A stretch of 64,000 bases of DNA, taken from positions 62,001 through 126,000 of the forward strand of contig JAGYLU010000002.1 in NCBI GenBank assembly GCA_018400755.1, given 5' to 3'. Made by a program: the position numbers and the translations under genes. Of this stretch, positions 1-8,780 are shown piece after piece. Within the stretch, counting starts at the first letter, position 1. Every line of letters starts with the position of its first letter. The DNA comes from Acholeplasmataceae bacterium. GTDB lineage: Bacteria > Bacillota_I > Bacilli_A > Acholeplasmatales > Acholeplasmataceae. Below the pieces are notes generated by a model. That model ran no database searches. It was given only the letters and a program-made list of their open reading frames with translations, and was not told the DNA's origin.

Positions 1-2
1 AG

Positions 3-428
3 ATCGAAGATGTCAAAGCCATTGAGATGACGCCTTTTGAAGTCAGTGTGACTGGCGGGGTTGTGTTTCCAGGTATGTATCAGATCTATGGTTCGATCAC
101 CGTTGCTGAGGTGATCAAGATGTCTGGTGGTCCTACGAAAGAGGCGGTGATTGAGGTTATCGATCAGACGCGGGTGCTCAGTTCCAAAACGGTTATCCAT
201 GTCCCAATCTTTGAGAACCAAACACCTATCGCGGTCATAGTCAACATCAATACCGCGTCTTTCAATGAATTGCTAGACATTCCTTATATGACTGAGAACA
301 GGGCGGTATCGCTTCTGATTTACCGGGAAAGCCATGGTCCTTTCATGCATGTGGATGAACTCATCAATGTCAAAAATATCGGTCCTGTCACCCTTGAAAA
401 CCTACGTCCATACGTGTCTGTCGGATGA
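3..428 (+). CDS. comEA: ComEA-like competence protein, 3' part
   Basis: The frame is open from the window edge, so the N-terminus (expected membrane anchor) is missing. What remains is an SLBB-like segment (PFEVSVTGGVVFPGMYQIYG, then SGGPTKEA) followed by a helix-hairpin-helix DNA-binding domain (VNINTASFNELLDIP, ending KNIGPVTLENLRPYV). This is the family's usual order. ComEA binds incoming double-stranded DNA outside the membrane and hands it to the ComEC channel, which is encoded immediately downstream. The methionine at 27 is probably internal. Confidence 0.88.
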   Translation: MEDVKAIEMTPFEVSVTGGVVFPGMYQIYGSITVAEVIKMSGGPTKEAVIEVIDQTRVLSSKTVIHVPIFENQTPIAVIVNINTASFNELLDIPYMTENRAVSLLIYRESHGPFMHVDELINVKNIGPVTLENLRPYVSVG

Positions 429-450
429 GTTTCACTTACTAGGCATCGCC

Positions 451-2493
451 TTGGTCTTGAGTGTGATCGCCTTGTTCCATCCAATGATGTTCTTGGTTGT
501 GATGATCTATGGATGGCTGTTTAGAAAACGCCTCAACTTCTTGGCGTTTGCTGTGATGGCGGGGTTGTTGCTAGGGGTCCTTGTCTTTCGTGGTGAGACC
601 GTTCAGGATGTCCAAGGCGACATGCGTGTTGTTTGGATCGAGCCATCACTTTATGGTGATCGGCTGACGCTCAGACAAGGGCTCATGCGTCTTCATTATT
701 ATGCCCAAGAGGATCAATACCGGCTTGGTGACACCCTTTATGTCAAAGGGACCATCACGCCATACAGAAACAAGACGATCCCTGGTGGGTTTGATGCCAA
801 AAGGTATCATCTTGCGTCTGGAGTCCTTGGTACGTTGGTCCAAGAACAGGTGTTGACGCTGGATCATGACATGTCATTATCGGGCTTGAGGGCACGTCTT
901 TACGTGACGGTAAGAGATCGTAGTGATGATCCATACATCCTCAGTTATCTCTTTGGAACCAACACGTTTGACACCTTTCAAGATGCCTTGATCGATGATC
1001 TTGGCATCGCTTATTTGTTATCGTTATCGGGCCTTCATCTATACGCGTTGTTGTCAGTGTTAAAGAGCCTGATGTGGCGTCTTGATGTCAAGACAAGGTA
1101 TCAGAGGGTCATTGAGCTTTTGATCTTTGTTCCGATCTTGTATTTGGGCGGGTTCTCGATTGGGACATTCAGGGTCTTCATCCAGATCGTGGTCTCAATA
1201 GCCAATCGGTATTTCAAACTGGGCATGAACCGACTTGACCGGTTGTTCATGGTGTTTTACCTGATCCTTCTCATCAGGCCCTTGGCGATTTTCGAACCAG
1301 GACTTCCGATCACCTTCTCGATTCTGTTCTCTTTGATCATGCTTGAAGGGCTTTATGAAAGGAAAACCGGATATGTCAAAGGGCTTGTGATCAGCTTGAT
1401 CGCAAGTCTATCAGCTTTTCCATTCATAGGATCAATCAATATCGTCATGGTGATTGTGATGCCGTTTTTGGTTTTTGTGTTATCGGGTCCGTTTTTCTTG
1501 TTTTCGGTCGCGACCGCTTTATTTCCGGTCCTAAACGGTGTTCACGGAAAAACAACAGATCTTCTAGAAATCCTCTTGTTATGGCTTCAGCCTCGTGCCC
1601 TAGAAGTCGTGATGCCAGAGATGTCTTTCCTGCTTGTCATCCTCTATCTTGTCATCATGATCAGGATGCTTGCCTCAAAAGAGATTCAGACGATCCTCAC
1701 TTCGCTTTTGGTGTTGATGATCTTGATCTTTTTGCCAGCCATCGAAAGACGGACCTTTGATCGTTATGAGGTGATGTTCTTGGATGTTGGTCAAGGGGAT
1801 GGGGCGATCATGATCACACCTTCATGCACGATGGTCATTGATGCATATCGAAACGTTGAGACCGTGCTTCTTGCCAAGGGCATCAGGGTGATTGATTTAT
1901 TGGTGCTCACCCACTCTGACAATGATCATGTCGCGGAAGCGGCATCATTGGTAGAACGTTTTGAAGTCAACCGTCTGTTAGGGAGTCCTTATGACCGGGT
2001 CACCGTCCAAGGAAGGGTGACCGAGGCCATCAAACCCGGGATGGTGCTACCCTGTGGCAAAGTGCATCTCGTGGTGCTTGGCCCACTCAAGGACTATGGG
2101 TCTCCAAATAACAATTCACTGGTGCTTCAGTTTGTGGTCAAAGACACCACGTTCATGTTCGCTGGCGATATTGAGACCGAAGCAGAGACGGATCTTGTCA
2201 GAACCTATCAAAGCCTTCTTGAAAGTGATGTCTTGAAGGTTGCTCATCACGGGTCAAAGACATCATCGACAAACGCCTTCCTGAATGCGGTTGATCCAGA
2301 GATCGCCATCATCTCCTCAGGCGTTTCCAACCAACATGGGTTCCCTGATCCTGATGTGATCACACGTTTGATGGAAAGTCAGGTTCAGGTCTACCGAACG
2401 GACACGATGGGCACCATCGTCTTCACCCATGATGTCTTTGGACCGAAATGGGACGAATGGCTACCATATGGGAAGCGATTTTGGTATAATTGA
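451..2493 (+). CDS. comEC: ComEC/Rec2 DNA-uptake channel
   Basis: This polytopic membrane protein carries single-stranded DNA across the membrane during transformation. N-terminal hydrophobic segments are followed by the competence domain, with the typical stretch GIAYLLSLSGLHLYALL, and then a C-terminal metallo-beta-lactamase domain. That domain shows LDVGQGDG, the metal motif HSDNDH and VAHHGSKTS, as in intact ComEC proteins. The frame is open back to an ATG at 334, but that start would overlap comEA by 95 bases. TTG 451 or ATG 484 is more plausible; no convincing Shine-Dalgarno separates them, so the start is uncertain. Length is about 680 residues. Confidence 0.9.
   Translation: MVLSVIALFHPMMFLVVMIYGWLFRKRLNFLAFAVMAGLLLGVLVFRGETVQDVQGDMRVVWIEPSLYGDRLTLRQGLMRLHYYAQEDQYRLGDTLYVKGTITPYRNKTIPGGFDAKRYHLASGVLGTLVQEQVLTLDHDMSLSGLRARLYVTVRDRSDDPYILSYLFGTNTFDTFQDALIDDLGIAYLLSLSGLHLYALLSVLKSLMWRLDVKTRYQRVIELLIFVPILYLGGFSIGTFRVFIQIVVSIANRYFKLGMNRLDRLFMVFYLILLIRPLAIFEPGLPITFSILFSLIMLEGLYERKTGYVKGLVISLIASLSAFPFIGSINIVMVIVMPFLVFVLSGPFFLFSVATALFPVLNGVHGKTTDLLEILLLWLQPRALEVVMPEMSFLLVILYLVIMIRMLASKEIQTILTSLLVLMILIFLPAIERRTFDRYEVMFLDVGQGDGAIMITPSCTMVIDAYRNVETVLLAKGIRVIDLLVLTHSDNDHVAEAASLVERFEVNRLLGSPYDRVTVQGRVTEAIKPGMVLPCGKVHLVVLGPLKDYGSPNNNSLVLQFVVKDTTFMFAGDIETEAETDLVRTYQSLLESDVLKVAHHGSKTSSTNAFLNAVDPEIAIISSGVSNQHGFPDPDVITRLMESQVQVYRTDTMGTIVFTHDVFGPKWDEWLPYGKRFWYN
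2485..2490 (+). promoter_or_regulatory. Extended -10 promoter upstream of holA
   Basis: The hexamer TATAAT is preceded by TGG (TGN extended -10) and lies inside the end of comEC. No good -35 is visible. A Shine-Dalgarno (AGGAGA) follows at 2501-2506, so the leader would be very short. Confidence 0.45.
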
Positions 2494-2515
2494 AGACATC
2501 AGGAGAAGAAATCAT

Positions 2516-3463
2516 ATGGCTGAACAACTCGTTTTTTTTCATGGGAATAATCAATATCTCCTCAATCGGATGGCGGATCAGATCATCAGTGAACTTGACC
2601 TTGATCCATTCAATGTCATGGTCTATGATCTGATGGAGTCTTCGATTGACGATGTCTTAGAGGATTTGATGACAGTGTCTTTTTTTGGTTCGATGAAAGC
2701 GGTCATCCTGCACCACGTGACTCGTCTTGAACAAGGTGATCACACAGCACTTGAACGTTTCATCAATTACTTGAAGCAACCCAACCCAGATGCCGTTTTG
2801 ATCATGGTGCATCAGGGGGCGATGGGACCCACCTCACCACTTGTCAAGGCCCTCAAGACATATGCGTTTATTGAAAAGGTCAGTGACATCCCGATTGGGG
2901 ATTATCCCAAAATCATGACCGATATGTGTGAGACAGATGGCTATCAGATCCATCCTCTTGCCGCAGAGACGCTCTTGCAAAGAACCGGACCGGATTTGGA
3001 ACGGATCAGCGTCGAGATCGAAAAACTCAAGACCTACGCGGCTCTGTCAAAGACAATCGATTCTGAGGCGGTCAAAGCACTCGTGCCTAGGAACCTAGAG
3101 GACAATGTCTATGAACTCACCAATGCCATCGTGAGTGGCAGCAAGAAAGAGACATACCGGATCTTCCAAGATCTACTTGAATCCAATGAGGATCCTTTGC
3201 GGATCATGAACACGGTCGCTTCCAAGATCAGGGAACTGATTCAGGTGAAACTGCTCATGAATCGGGGATACAGCCAAGATAGGATTGCTGATCATTTCGG
3301 GGTTAAGAGCGGACGGGCATATTACATGGTGAAAAACGCCCGGGCGATGTCACTTTCGGTTCTTGAACGTCATCTCGATCAACTCGCAACGCTTGATTAC
3401 CGGATCAAATCCGGACAGACAGATAAAAAAAACGGGTTGGAATTCTACCTGCTAGGAGTGTAG
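2516..3463 (+). CDS. holA: DNA polymerase III delta subunit
   Basis: The delta subunit opens the sliding clamp in the clamp-loader complex. The 315-residue product starts with the expected FHGNNQYLLNRMADQI stretch, which corresponds to the conserved G-x-x-x-Y-L segment. A long alpha-helical body follows, with the C-terminal collar region (DPLRIMNTVASKIRELIQVK). holA directly downstream of comEC is a common Bacillota arrangement. The frame is open upstream, but ATG 2516 with AGGAGA 9 bases before it is the supported start; the longer form would run into comEC. Confidence 0.9.
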   Translation: MAEQLVFFHGNNQYLLNRMADQIISELDLDPFNVMVYDLMESSIDDVLEDLMTVSFFGSMKAVILHHVTRLEQGDHTALERFINYLKQPNPDAVLIMVHQGAMGPTSPLVKALKTYAFIEKVSDIPIGDYPKIMTDMCETDGYQIHPLAAETLLQRTGPDLERISVEIEKLKTYAALSKTIDSEAVKALVPRNLEDNVYELTNAIVSGSKKETYRIFQDLLESNEDPLRIMNTVASKIRELIQVKLLMNRGYSQDRIADHFGVKSGRAYYMVKNARAMSLSVLERHLDQLATLDYRIKSGQTDKKNGLEFYLLGV

Positions 3464-3466
3464 TCT

Positions 3467-4132
3467 ATGCTAGAACATCAAAAGATCATCGTTTTTGATT
3501 TTGAGACCACAGGACTCGATCCCCTATTCGATCAAATCATCGAATTCGGTGCCATCCTGATGGAGAAGAAGGATGGCCGATATGTCGAAACCGACAGCCT
3601 TGATGTCCTGATTCAAGTCGGACATCCATTGCCAGCAAAAATCGTTGAGATCACCCATATCACTGACAGCATGCTGGCGATCGAGGGCATCACAGCCAAA
3701 GAGGCGTTTGACCGGTTCATGAGCCTCTATGATCCCAAAGCATTGCTGGTGGCCTATAACATCGGATTCGACCATGCTTTCCTTGAGTCTTTCTTTTTGA
3801 CCAACGGTCATCCTGAAGTCCGTCTTCAAAATGACATTTTGGATGTCATGGCAGTCTATAAGGACAGACATCGGTATCCACACCGTCTTCAAAGTGCGGT
3901 TTTGACCTATGGCGTCACGGTCGAGAACGCCCACCGGGCACTTGATGATGTCAGAGCGACCTATGCGGTTCTTGAGCATATGCATCTGGAGAAGTCAAAT
4001 ATCGGTCTTTATGTCAATGAACTGGGATACAACATCAAATACGGACGACCACGACGCCTGATTCCTCATGTCACTTACACCCCGCAACGAGGTGGTGGAC
4101 TTGAGATCGAGCAAAAAAAAAGACACATCTGA
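3467..4132 (+). CDS. DnaQ-like 3'-5' exonuclease (DEDDh)
   Basis: The 221-residue protein has all three exonuclease motifs. Exo I is FDFETTGLDP, with the D-x-E pair; Exo II is AYNIGFDHAFLE; Exo III is HRALDDVRATYAVL, giving the DEDDh type. Such proteins remove nucleotides from 3' ends, in proofreading or RNA/DNA turnover. The C-terminal 40 residues after the exonuclease fold are basic and not recognised. The gene begins 3 bases after the holA stop with TAGGAG before it, so the two are likely co-transcribed. Whether it is a polymerase proofreading subunit or a free-standing nuclease cannot be told from sequence. Confidence 0.85.
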   Translation: MLEHQKIIVFDFETTGLDPLFDQIIEFGAILMEKKDGRYVETDSLDVLIQVGHPLPAKIVEITHITDSMLAIEGITAKEAFDRFMSLYDPKALLVAYNIGFDHAFLESFFLTNGHPEVRLQNDILDVMAVYKDRHRYPHRLQSAVLTYGVTVENAHRALDDVRATYAVLEHMHLEKSNIGLYVNELGYNIKYGRPRRLIPHVTYTPQRGGGLEIEQKKRHI

Positions 4133-4141
4133 GATGCATCC

Positions 4142-4402
4142 TTATAGACTGTTGACCTGTTTGGTCAGATTTGACTTATGACGGGCAACATAGTTCTTGT
4201 GGTAAATGCCTTTGGCTTGACCCTTGTCAAGTTTCTTATGGGCAAATGACAACAATTGAACGGCCTTGTCCTTCTCATTGTTGGTTACGGCGCCTTCAAC
4301 TGCTTTGATCGCAGTCTTAACGGATGATTTGAATGATGCATTGCGCAGACGACGCTTCTCATTGGTCTTGTTACGTTTGATTTGCTGTTTGATATTGGCC
4401 AT
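4142..4402 (-). CDS. rpsT: 30S ribosomal protein S20
   Basis: The 86-residue, very basic protein begins MANIKQQIKRNKTNEKRRLR and contains SVKTAIKAVEG and the C-terminal FAHKKLDKGQAKGIYHKN, which is characteristic S20. It is an early-assembling protein of the small ribosomal subunit. The start is fixed by GGGAGGTG just upstream of ATG at 4402; the longer frame would begin inside the promoter. It is convergent with the exonuclease gene, with only 9 bases between stops, and divergent from pgsA. Confidence 0.97.
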   Translation of the reverse strand: MANIKQQIKRNKTNEKRRLRNASFKSSVKTAIKAVEGAVTNNEKDKAVQLLSFAHKKLDKGQAKGIYHKNYVARHKSNLTKQVNSL

Positions 4403-4430
4403 GGTTTCACCTCCCATATACGCACAATTC

Positions 4431-4459
4431 ATTGTATCAAAAGGCATTCCAAAAAGCAA
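4431..4459 (-). promoter_or_regulatory. Promoter of rpsT
   Basis: On the minus strand the -35 TTGCTT (4454-4459) and -10 TACAAT (4431-4436) are separated by 17 bases. The leader to the S20 start is about 25 bases and carries GGGAGGTG. Confidence 0.65.
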
Positions 4460-4513
4460 CACTTTGGCCATCAATATGCTAAAATAGACGTAACGTAAGA
4501 AAGGATGTGTCCT

Positions 4514-5083
4514 ATGACACTCGCCAATAGAATCACCCTTTTAAGAATGTTGGCCATCCCCGTGATGGTCATTGTCATGGTTCTTCCTAGCTTGGCAGAA
4601 AGCAGTGGCATCTTCACGCTTTCAATAGGCGAATTCGTGTTTGCCTTACTGTTTGTCGGCGCATCAGCAACCGATTTTCTTGATGGGTATATCGCCCGCA
4701 AGCGACAACAGATCACGACATTTGGCAAGTTTTTGGATCCTTTGGCGGACAAGATCTTGGTCGTTACCGCCTTATTGTTTCTCATGACTGCCAATCCTAC
4801 AAGAGTCCATATCGTGGCAGTGCTCTTGATCATTATCCGCGAGTTTGTCGTCACCGGAATCAGGCTGGTTGCCGTTGGTGAGGGCGAGGTGATCGCCGCA
4901 TCAAAGCTTGGAAAAGCGAAAACGGCTCTCACCATGCTGGCATTGACCATCATGTTGTTTGATGATTTTGGAATGCCGGAGCTGATTGGAACGATCTTAT
5001 TTTGGGCGGCCGTGGGACTGACAGTATGGTCAGGCGTCGAGTATTTCCTTAAAAACAAAGCACTGATTCTAAAGAGCATGTAA
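4514..5083 (+). CDS. pgsA: CDP-diacylglycerol--glycerol-3-phosphate 3-phosphatidyltransferase
   Basis: The enzyme makes phosphatidylglycerol phosphate, the committed step to phosphatidylglycerol. The 189-residue membrane protein has the complete CDP-alcohol phosphatidyltransferase signature: DGYIARKRQQ, then GKFLDPLAD with the final two aspartates, spaced as DG-x2-AR-x8-G-x3-D-x3-D. Several hydrophobic helices surround it. AAGGA at 4501-4505 supports ATG 4514 rather than the ATG at 4505. A TGC-TAAAAT element at 4477-4485 is a possible extended -10. pgsA before recA is a common Bacillota order, here without cinA between them. Confidence 0.93.
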   Translation: MTLANRITLLRMLAIPVMVIVMVLPSLAESSGIFTLSIGEFVFALLFVGASATDFLDGYIARKRQQITTFGKFLDPLADKILVVTALLFLMTANPTRVHIVAVLLIIIREFVVTGIRLVAVGEGEVIAASKLGKAKTALTMLALTIMLFDDFGMPELIGTILFWAAVGLTVWSGVEYFLKNKALILKSM

Positions 5084-5132
5084 TTAAAGCAATTGATCCT
5101 GATACTGACTAAGATAAACCGGAGGTAAGCAA

Positions 5133-6137
5133 ATGGACAAAGATAAACGGGTACTCGCCCTGGAAACAGCCATGAAGGCGATTGAGAAGCAATATGGGAA
5201 AGGGGCTGTCATGCGGCTCGGAGACGAACCCGCCCGGAACGTAGAAGCCGTTCCGACCGGATCACTCGCGCTTGATATCGCGCTTGGAATCGGTGGATAT
5301 CCCAAAGGACGGATCATCGAGATTTACGGGCCCGAGAGCTCAGGGAAGACTACCTTGGCACTACATGCGATCGCGGAAGTCCAGAAAGCGGGTGGCTTTG
5401 TGGCATTCATCGATGCTGAACATGCCCTTGATCCCCAGTATGCGAGAGCGCTTGGGGTTGATATTGACAACCTGATTCTCTCACAGCCTGATACAGGCGA
5501 ACAAGCGCTTGAAATCGCAGAAGCATTGATCAGAAGTGGTTCGATTGATACCGTGGTTATTGACTCAGTTGCCGCTTTGGTGCCAGAAGCTGAGATCAAT
5601 GGTGAAATGGGGGACACCCATGTCGGGCTTCAGGCCCGCCTGATGAGCCAGGCGATGCGTAAGCTCTCCGGTGTCATCTCGAAAGCCTCAGCCACCGCGA
5701 TTTTCATCAATCAGATCCGTGAAAAGGTCGGGGTGATGTTCGGAAGTCCGGAAACAACTCCTGGCGGACGGGCTCTGAAGTTCTATTCATCAGTCAGATT
5801 GGAAATCAGACGAAGCGAACAAATCAAGAACGGCACCGACATCATCGGAAACAAAGCAAACATCAAGGTTGTCAAGAACAAGGTCGCACCTCCGTTCAAG
5901 GTCGTCCAGGTTGACATTATTTATGGTCATGGGATTTCTAGGACTGGCGAACTTGTTGATTTGGCGTCAAACATTGATATCATACAGAAGTCCGGATCAT
6001 GGTTTGCCTATGAAGGGGAAAAGATCGGACAGGGTCGGGAGAATGCCAAGCAGTATCTAGAGGATCATCCCGACGTATATGATGCCATCCATGGACGAAT
6101 TTTGGAACACCATGGGATTGGTAAGAAAACTGCATAA
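5133..6137 (+). CDS. recA: Recombinase A
   Basis: RecA forms filaments on single-stranded DNA for homologous recombination, SOS signalling and integration of transformed DNA. The 334-residue protein has Walker [10 protein letters not shown], the Walker B region [12 protein letters not shown], and the loop [20 protein letters not shown]. The C-terminus is short and lacks a long acidic tail. GGAGG at 5121-5125 supports the start. It lies 49 bases after pgsA. I see no clear SOS box in that gap. Confidence 0.98.
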   Translation: MDKDKRVLALETAMKAIEKQYGKGAVMRLGDEPARNVEAVPTGSLALDIALGIGGYPKGRIIEIYGPESSGKTTLALHAIAEVQKAGGFVAFIDAEHALDPQYARALGVDIDNLILSQPDTGEQALEIAEALIRSGSIDTVVIDSVAALVPEAEINGEMGDTHVGLQARLMSQAMRKLSGVISKASATAIFINQIREKVGVMFGSPETTPGGRALKFYSSVRLEIRRSEQIKNGTDIIGNKANIKVVKNKVAPPFKVVQVDIIYGHGISRTGELVDLASNIDIIQKSGSWFAYEGEKIGQGRENAKQYLEDHPDVYDAIHGRILEHHGIGKKTA

Positions 6138-6143
6138 AAATAA

Positions 6144-6169
6144 AGCCAAGAGTCATCGTTCTCTTGGCT
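6144..6169. terminator. Bidirectional hairpin after recA
   Basis: A perfect 9-bp stem, AGCCAAGAG (6144-6152) with CTCTTGGCT (6161-6169). Downstream on the plus strand only a weak T-run follows. Read on the minus strand it is followed by TTTATTTTTAT, so it is a better terminator for minus-strand transcripts. Confidence 0.6.
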
Positions 6170-6183
6170 CGTTTGACACAAAG

Positions 6184-6260
6184 GAAGGTGTAGGCTTACA
6201 TGCGGGCTCGAAGCCCATAAGCTTTGAGAACTTTAAAGTTCATTGAAACACTACACCTTC
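6184..6260. ncRNA. Structured intergenic element, possible ncRNA or mRNA 3' structure
   Basis: A perfect 10-bp closing helix, GAAGGTGTAG (6184-6193) with CTACACCTTC (6251-6260), encloses two inner hairpins. These are GGGCT-cga-AGCCC (6204-6216) and the 14-bp palindrome GAACTTTAAAGTTC (6228-6241). This gives a three-way-junction-like fold. It sits between two terminator-like hairpins in the gap between convergent genes, so it could be the recA 3' untranslated region, an independent small RNA on either strand, or a palindromic repeat element. It matches no RNA family I recognise. Confidence 0.4.
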
Positions 6261-6293
6261 ACCTGCATTCTACTACGAATGAGAAATAAAGAA

Positions 6294-6317
6294 AAGCCAA
6301 GAGAGAACTCTTAGCTT
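6294..6317. terminator. Imperfect hairpin, second AAGCCAAGAG copy
   Basis: AAGCCAAGAG pairs imperfectly with CTCTTAGCTT. The left arm repeats the sequence at 6143-6152. On the minus strand it is followed by TTCTTTATTTCTC, so it is a plausible terminator for the minus-strand gene at 6364. Confidence 0.45.
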
Positions 6318-6330
6318 TATCATACGAAAC

Positions 6331-6360
6331 GACCAGCTAAGATTTTAGCTGGTCGATTTT
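6331..6360. terminator. Terminator hairpin, 10-bp stem
   Basis: GACCAGCTAA (6331-6340) and TTAGCTGGTC (6345-6354) form a perfect 10-bp stem with a GATT loop, followed on the plus strand by GATTTTCTTTT. It lies just before the stop codon of the minus-strand gene and probably serves both directions. Confidence 0.7.
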
Positions 6361-6363
6361 CTT

Positions 6364-6978
6364 TTAGTCAAGGACATTTTCAGGATTGAGACCGTCCAAG
6401 GAAAACATGACATACTCCGTGTTTTCAATATCGGTGCCACCGACAGATGTCAAAAGGTAGGTGACTTTCATATAAAGGACAGGCTCTTCGACGCTGACAA
6501 ACAACATGGGTGAGATGGGCATCAAGGTATTGAAAGGAATGGTCATCAGACGGGGGAGGTTGCTGATGGCTGTCTCGGGTCCAAGGGATCTGGTGCTTGA
6601 CCAGGGCACTTGGAGGACTGGGGTCATTTTGACCTCGGAGACGTTATAGGAACCATTGAGGACGTAGCTGACCGAGAATCGGTAATAACCGCCATCAAGA
6701 TCTCCTTCGGCATTTTCAGCGGGAAGTTTGAGTTCCATCCAATCAATGAAAAGTTCGAAGTGTTTGATGCCGTCAAGACCGACGAAATCAGTGATGATCT
6801 CGGTTGAATCAGTTCGTGTATCTTCGAAATAGACACGGCCGCCACCGATGTATGAACCAATGTAGAGAGCGAGAACCAACAGAATGGGGGCGATGACCAA
6901 GAAAGTGATGGTGACTACCTTGAGTCTGTTTTGATGCAGTTTCATCCAGAATGTCTTTTGAGCTTGTTTTTTTGGCAT
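6364..6978 (-). CDS. Membrane-anchored protein of unknown function
   Basis: Not recognised. The 204-residue product has a basic N-terminus (MPKKQAQKTF), one transmembrane helix near residues 22-45 (VVTITFLVIAPILLVLALYI), and an extracytoplasmic domain of about 155 residues. That domain looks beta-rich and has no cysteine or obvious catalytic motif. The start is set by AAAGGAG before ATG 6978; the open frame continues upstream without a ribosome binding site. A TATAAT on the minus strand at 7010-7015 could be its -10. It is monocistronic, divergent from rny and convergent with recA. Confidence 0.75.
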   Translation of the reverse strand: MPKKQAQKTFWMKLHQNRLKVVTITFLVIAPILLVLALYIGSYIGGGRVYFEDTRTDSTEIITDFVGLDGIKHFELFIDWMELKLPAENAEGDLDGGYYRFSVSYVLNGSYNVSEVKMTPVLQVPWSSTRSLGPETAISNLPRLMTIPFNTLMPISPMLFVSVEEPVLYMKVTYLLTSVGGTDIENTEYVMFSLDGLNPENVLD

Positions 6979-7065
6979 GTTAGACTCCTTTGTCGCGTGT
7001 TCATGTCCTATTATACAAGCAATTGTCAAAAATGGAAACTAAAAACAAAAGACTTGACCTATACA

Positions 7066-7095
7066 TTGACTTAAAAGACGCTTTTAGGGTATAAT
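7066..7095 (+). promoter_or_regulatory. Promoter of rny
   Basis: TTGACT (7066-7071) and TATAAT (7090-7095) are separated by 18 bases, giving a leader of about 65 bases to the RNase Y start. GGAGGT at 7153-7158 is the ribosome binding site. Confidence 0.7.
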
Positions 7096-7165
7096 ATGAT
7101 AGCATTATGTGTTTGACAATCTGCTTCATATGATTGTTACAATAAAATAAAATGGAGGTGTCGGA

Positions 7166-8737
7166 ATGCAAGAAGCATTCGGAACGATTGGTTTGATCAT
7201 CTCCATTTTGCTAGCAGTCGTTGGTTTCTTTGGAGGGTATTTTATTCGTGTCTGGCAGCACGAGAAGAATTTGAGAATATCCCGTGAGACCGCCGATAAA
7301 ATTGTTGAAGATGGAAAAAAAGAGGCCGAAAAAGCCAAGCGTGAAAGTGTATTGGAAGCAAAGCAGGAGATTTATCAGTTACGCAAGGAGTTTGACAATG
7401 ACATGCGCGAACGTCGCCAGGTGGTTGTCACCCTTGAAAACAAAGTCTCCCAACGCGAAGATACCTTGAACAGACGCGCAGTTCATTTGGACAAACGTGA
7501 AGAAACGTTATCTTTAAGAGAAGAAAAACTCGATGAACGAAAGGAACAACTTGAACAATTAAATAGCAAAGTGGAAGATGTTTTGAAACAGCAAGAAACG
7601 AAACTGATGGAAATCGCCAGTCTTTCGACTGACGAGGCGAAAGAGATCATCATGGCGACCGTTCGAGAGAATCTCGCTGATGAGATTGCTACGTACATCA
7701 AAGAGGAAGAAGAACAAGCGAAAAACGAGGTTCATTCACGTTCTAAGCAGTTGTTGGCATTGGCCATGCAGAAGTATGCCAGTGAGACAACAAGCGAGCG
7801 GACCGTGTCAGTCGTCGATTTGCCAAACGACGAAATGAAGGGTCGAATCATCGGCCGTGAAGGACGCAATATTCGCACGATTGAAGCATTAACAGGTGTT
7901 GACTTGATTATTGATGACACCCCTGAGGCGGTTGTTCTGAGTGGATTTGATCCTATCAGAAGAGAAATTGCCAAGCGGGCACTCACGACATTGGTCTCAG
8001 ATGGACGCATTCATCCCGGACGGATTGAGGAAGTCGTTGAGAAAGCACGTGTTGAAGTTGACATGTTTATCAGACAGGCCGGTGAGGATGCGGTATTCAC
8101 CGCCAGCATCGGAAGATTGCATCCTGATCTGACGAAATTGCTTGGCAGGTTGAGCTTTCGCACAAGTTATGGACAGAACGTGTTGAAGCACTCGATTGAG
8201 ACAGCGTTCTTGGCCGCTAAGCTCGCTGCTGAGATCGGTGAGGATGAAACCCTGGCCAGACGCGCCGGACTCCTTCATGACATCGGTAAAGCCGTTGACC
8301 ATGAAATCGAAGGTGGACACGTCGAGATCGGTGTCAACATCGTCAGCAAGTACAAGGAACCAAAGGAAGTCATTGATGCGATCGCATCCCATCACGGAGA
8401 TAAGGAACCGGAATCAATCATTGCGGTTTTGGTTGCGGCAGCGGATGCACTCAGTGCAGCAAGACCAGGTGCGAGAAGCGAATCAATGGAAAACTATATC
8501 AAACGTCTTGAGCAACTCGAAAGCATTTCCAACGAGATTGATGGGGTAGAGAAGTCTTACGCCATTCAAGCTGGACGGGAAATCAGAGTGTTGGTCAAGC
8601 CTGAGAAAATCGATGATTTGTCGACATTCAAAGTCGCCAGACAGATCAAAGAGCAGATTGAGGAAAAAATGACATATCCCGGAACCATCAAAGTCACTGT
8701 CATCCGTGAGACACGGGCTACGGACATTGCAAAATAA
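7166..8737 (+). CDS. rny: Ribonuclease Y
   Basis: RNase Y is the membrane-bound endoribonuclease that starts mRNA decay in Bacillota. The 523-residue protein has an N-terminal transmembrane helix ([19 protein letters not shown]) and a long charged coiled coil to about residue 200. A KH domain follows ([20 protein letters not shown]), then an HD domain with [12 protein letters not shown] and the SHHGD metal/catalytic region. Length and domain order are standard. It is followed after its own terminator by ymdB, miaB and ricA, whose products are functionally linked to RNase Y in Bacillus. Confidence 0.97.
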   Translation: MQEAFGTIGLIISILLAVVGFFGGYFIRVWQHEKNLRISRETADKIVEDGKKEAEKAKRESVLEAKQEIYQLRKEFDNDMRERRQVVVTLENKVSQREDTLNRRAVHLDKREETLSLREEKLDERKEQLEQLNSKVEDVLKQQETKLMEIASLSTDEAKEIIMATVRENLADEIATYIKEEEEQAKNEVHSRSKQLLALAMQKYASETTSERTVSVVDLPNDEMKGRIIGREGRNIRTIEALTGVDLIIDDTPEAVVLSGFDPIRREIAKRALTTLVSDGRIHPGRIEEVVEKARVEVDMFIRQAGEDAVFTASIGRLHPDLTKLLGRLSFRTSYGQNVLKHSIETAFLAAKLAAEIGEDETLARRAGLLHDIGKAVDHEIEGGHVEIGVNIVSKYKEPKEVIDAIASHHGDKEPESIIAVLVAAADALSAARPGARSESMENYIKRLEQLESISNEIDGVEKSYAIQAGREIRVLVKPEKIDDLSTFKVARQIKEQIEEKMTYPGTIKVTVIRETRATDIAK

Positions 8738-8759
8738 AAGAGGCTTTGGCCTCTTTTTT
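8736..8759 (+). terminator. Intrinsic terminator of rny
   Basis: AAAAGAGG (8736-8743) pairs with CCTCTTTT (8750-8757) and runs into six Ts. It lies between the rny stop and the ymdB ribosome binding site, so ymdB expression may be reduced by partial termination. Confidence 0.8.
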
Positions 8760-8780
8760 CTAAAATTGAAAGGAGCAACA

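Noticed and set aside
334-450. Longer ComEC start at ATG 334
   Set aside because: It would overlap comEA by 95 bases and add a segment unlike ComEC N-termini; no ribosome binding site supports it.
4142-5079. Long minus-strand frame opposite pgsA (4471-5079)
   Set aside because: It is the mirror of a clear pgsA with family motifs and has low-complexity Ser/Ile content.
7113-7143. Second rny promoter TTGACA / TACAAT
   Set aside because: Spacer is 19 bases and transcription would start almost at the ribosome binding site; the 7066-7095 promoter is better.
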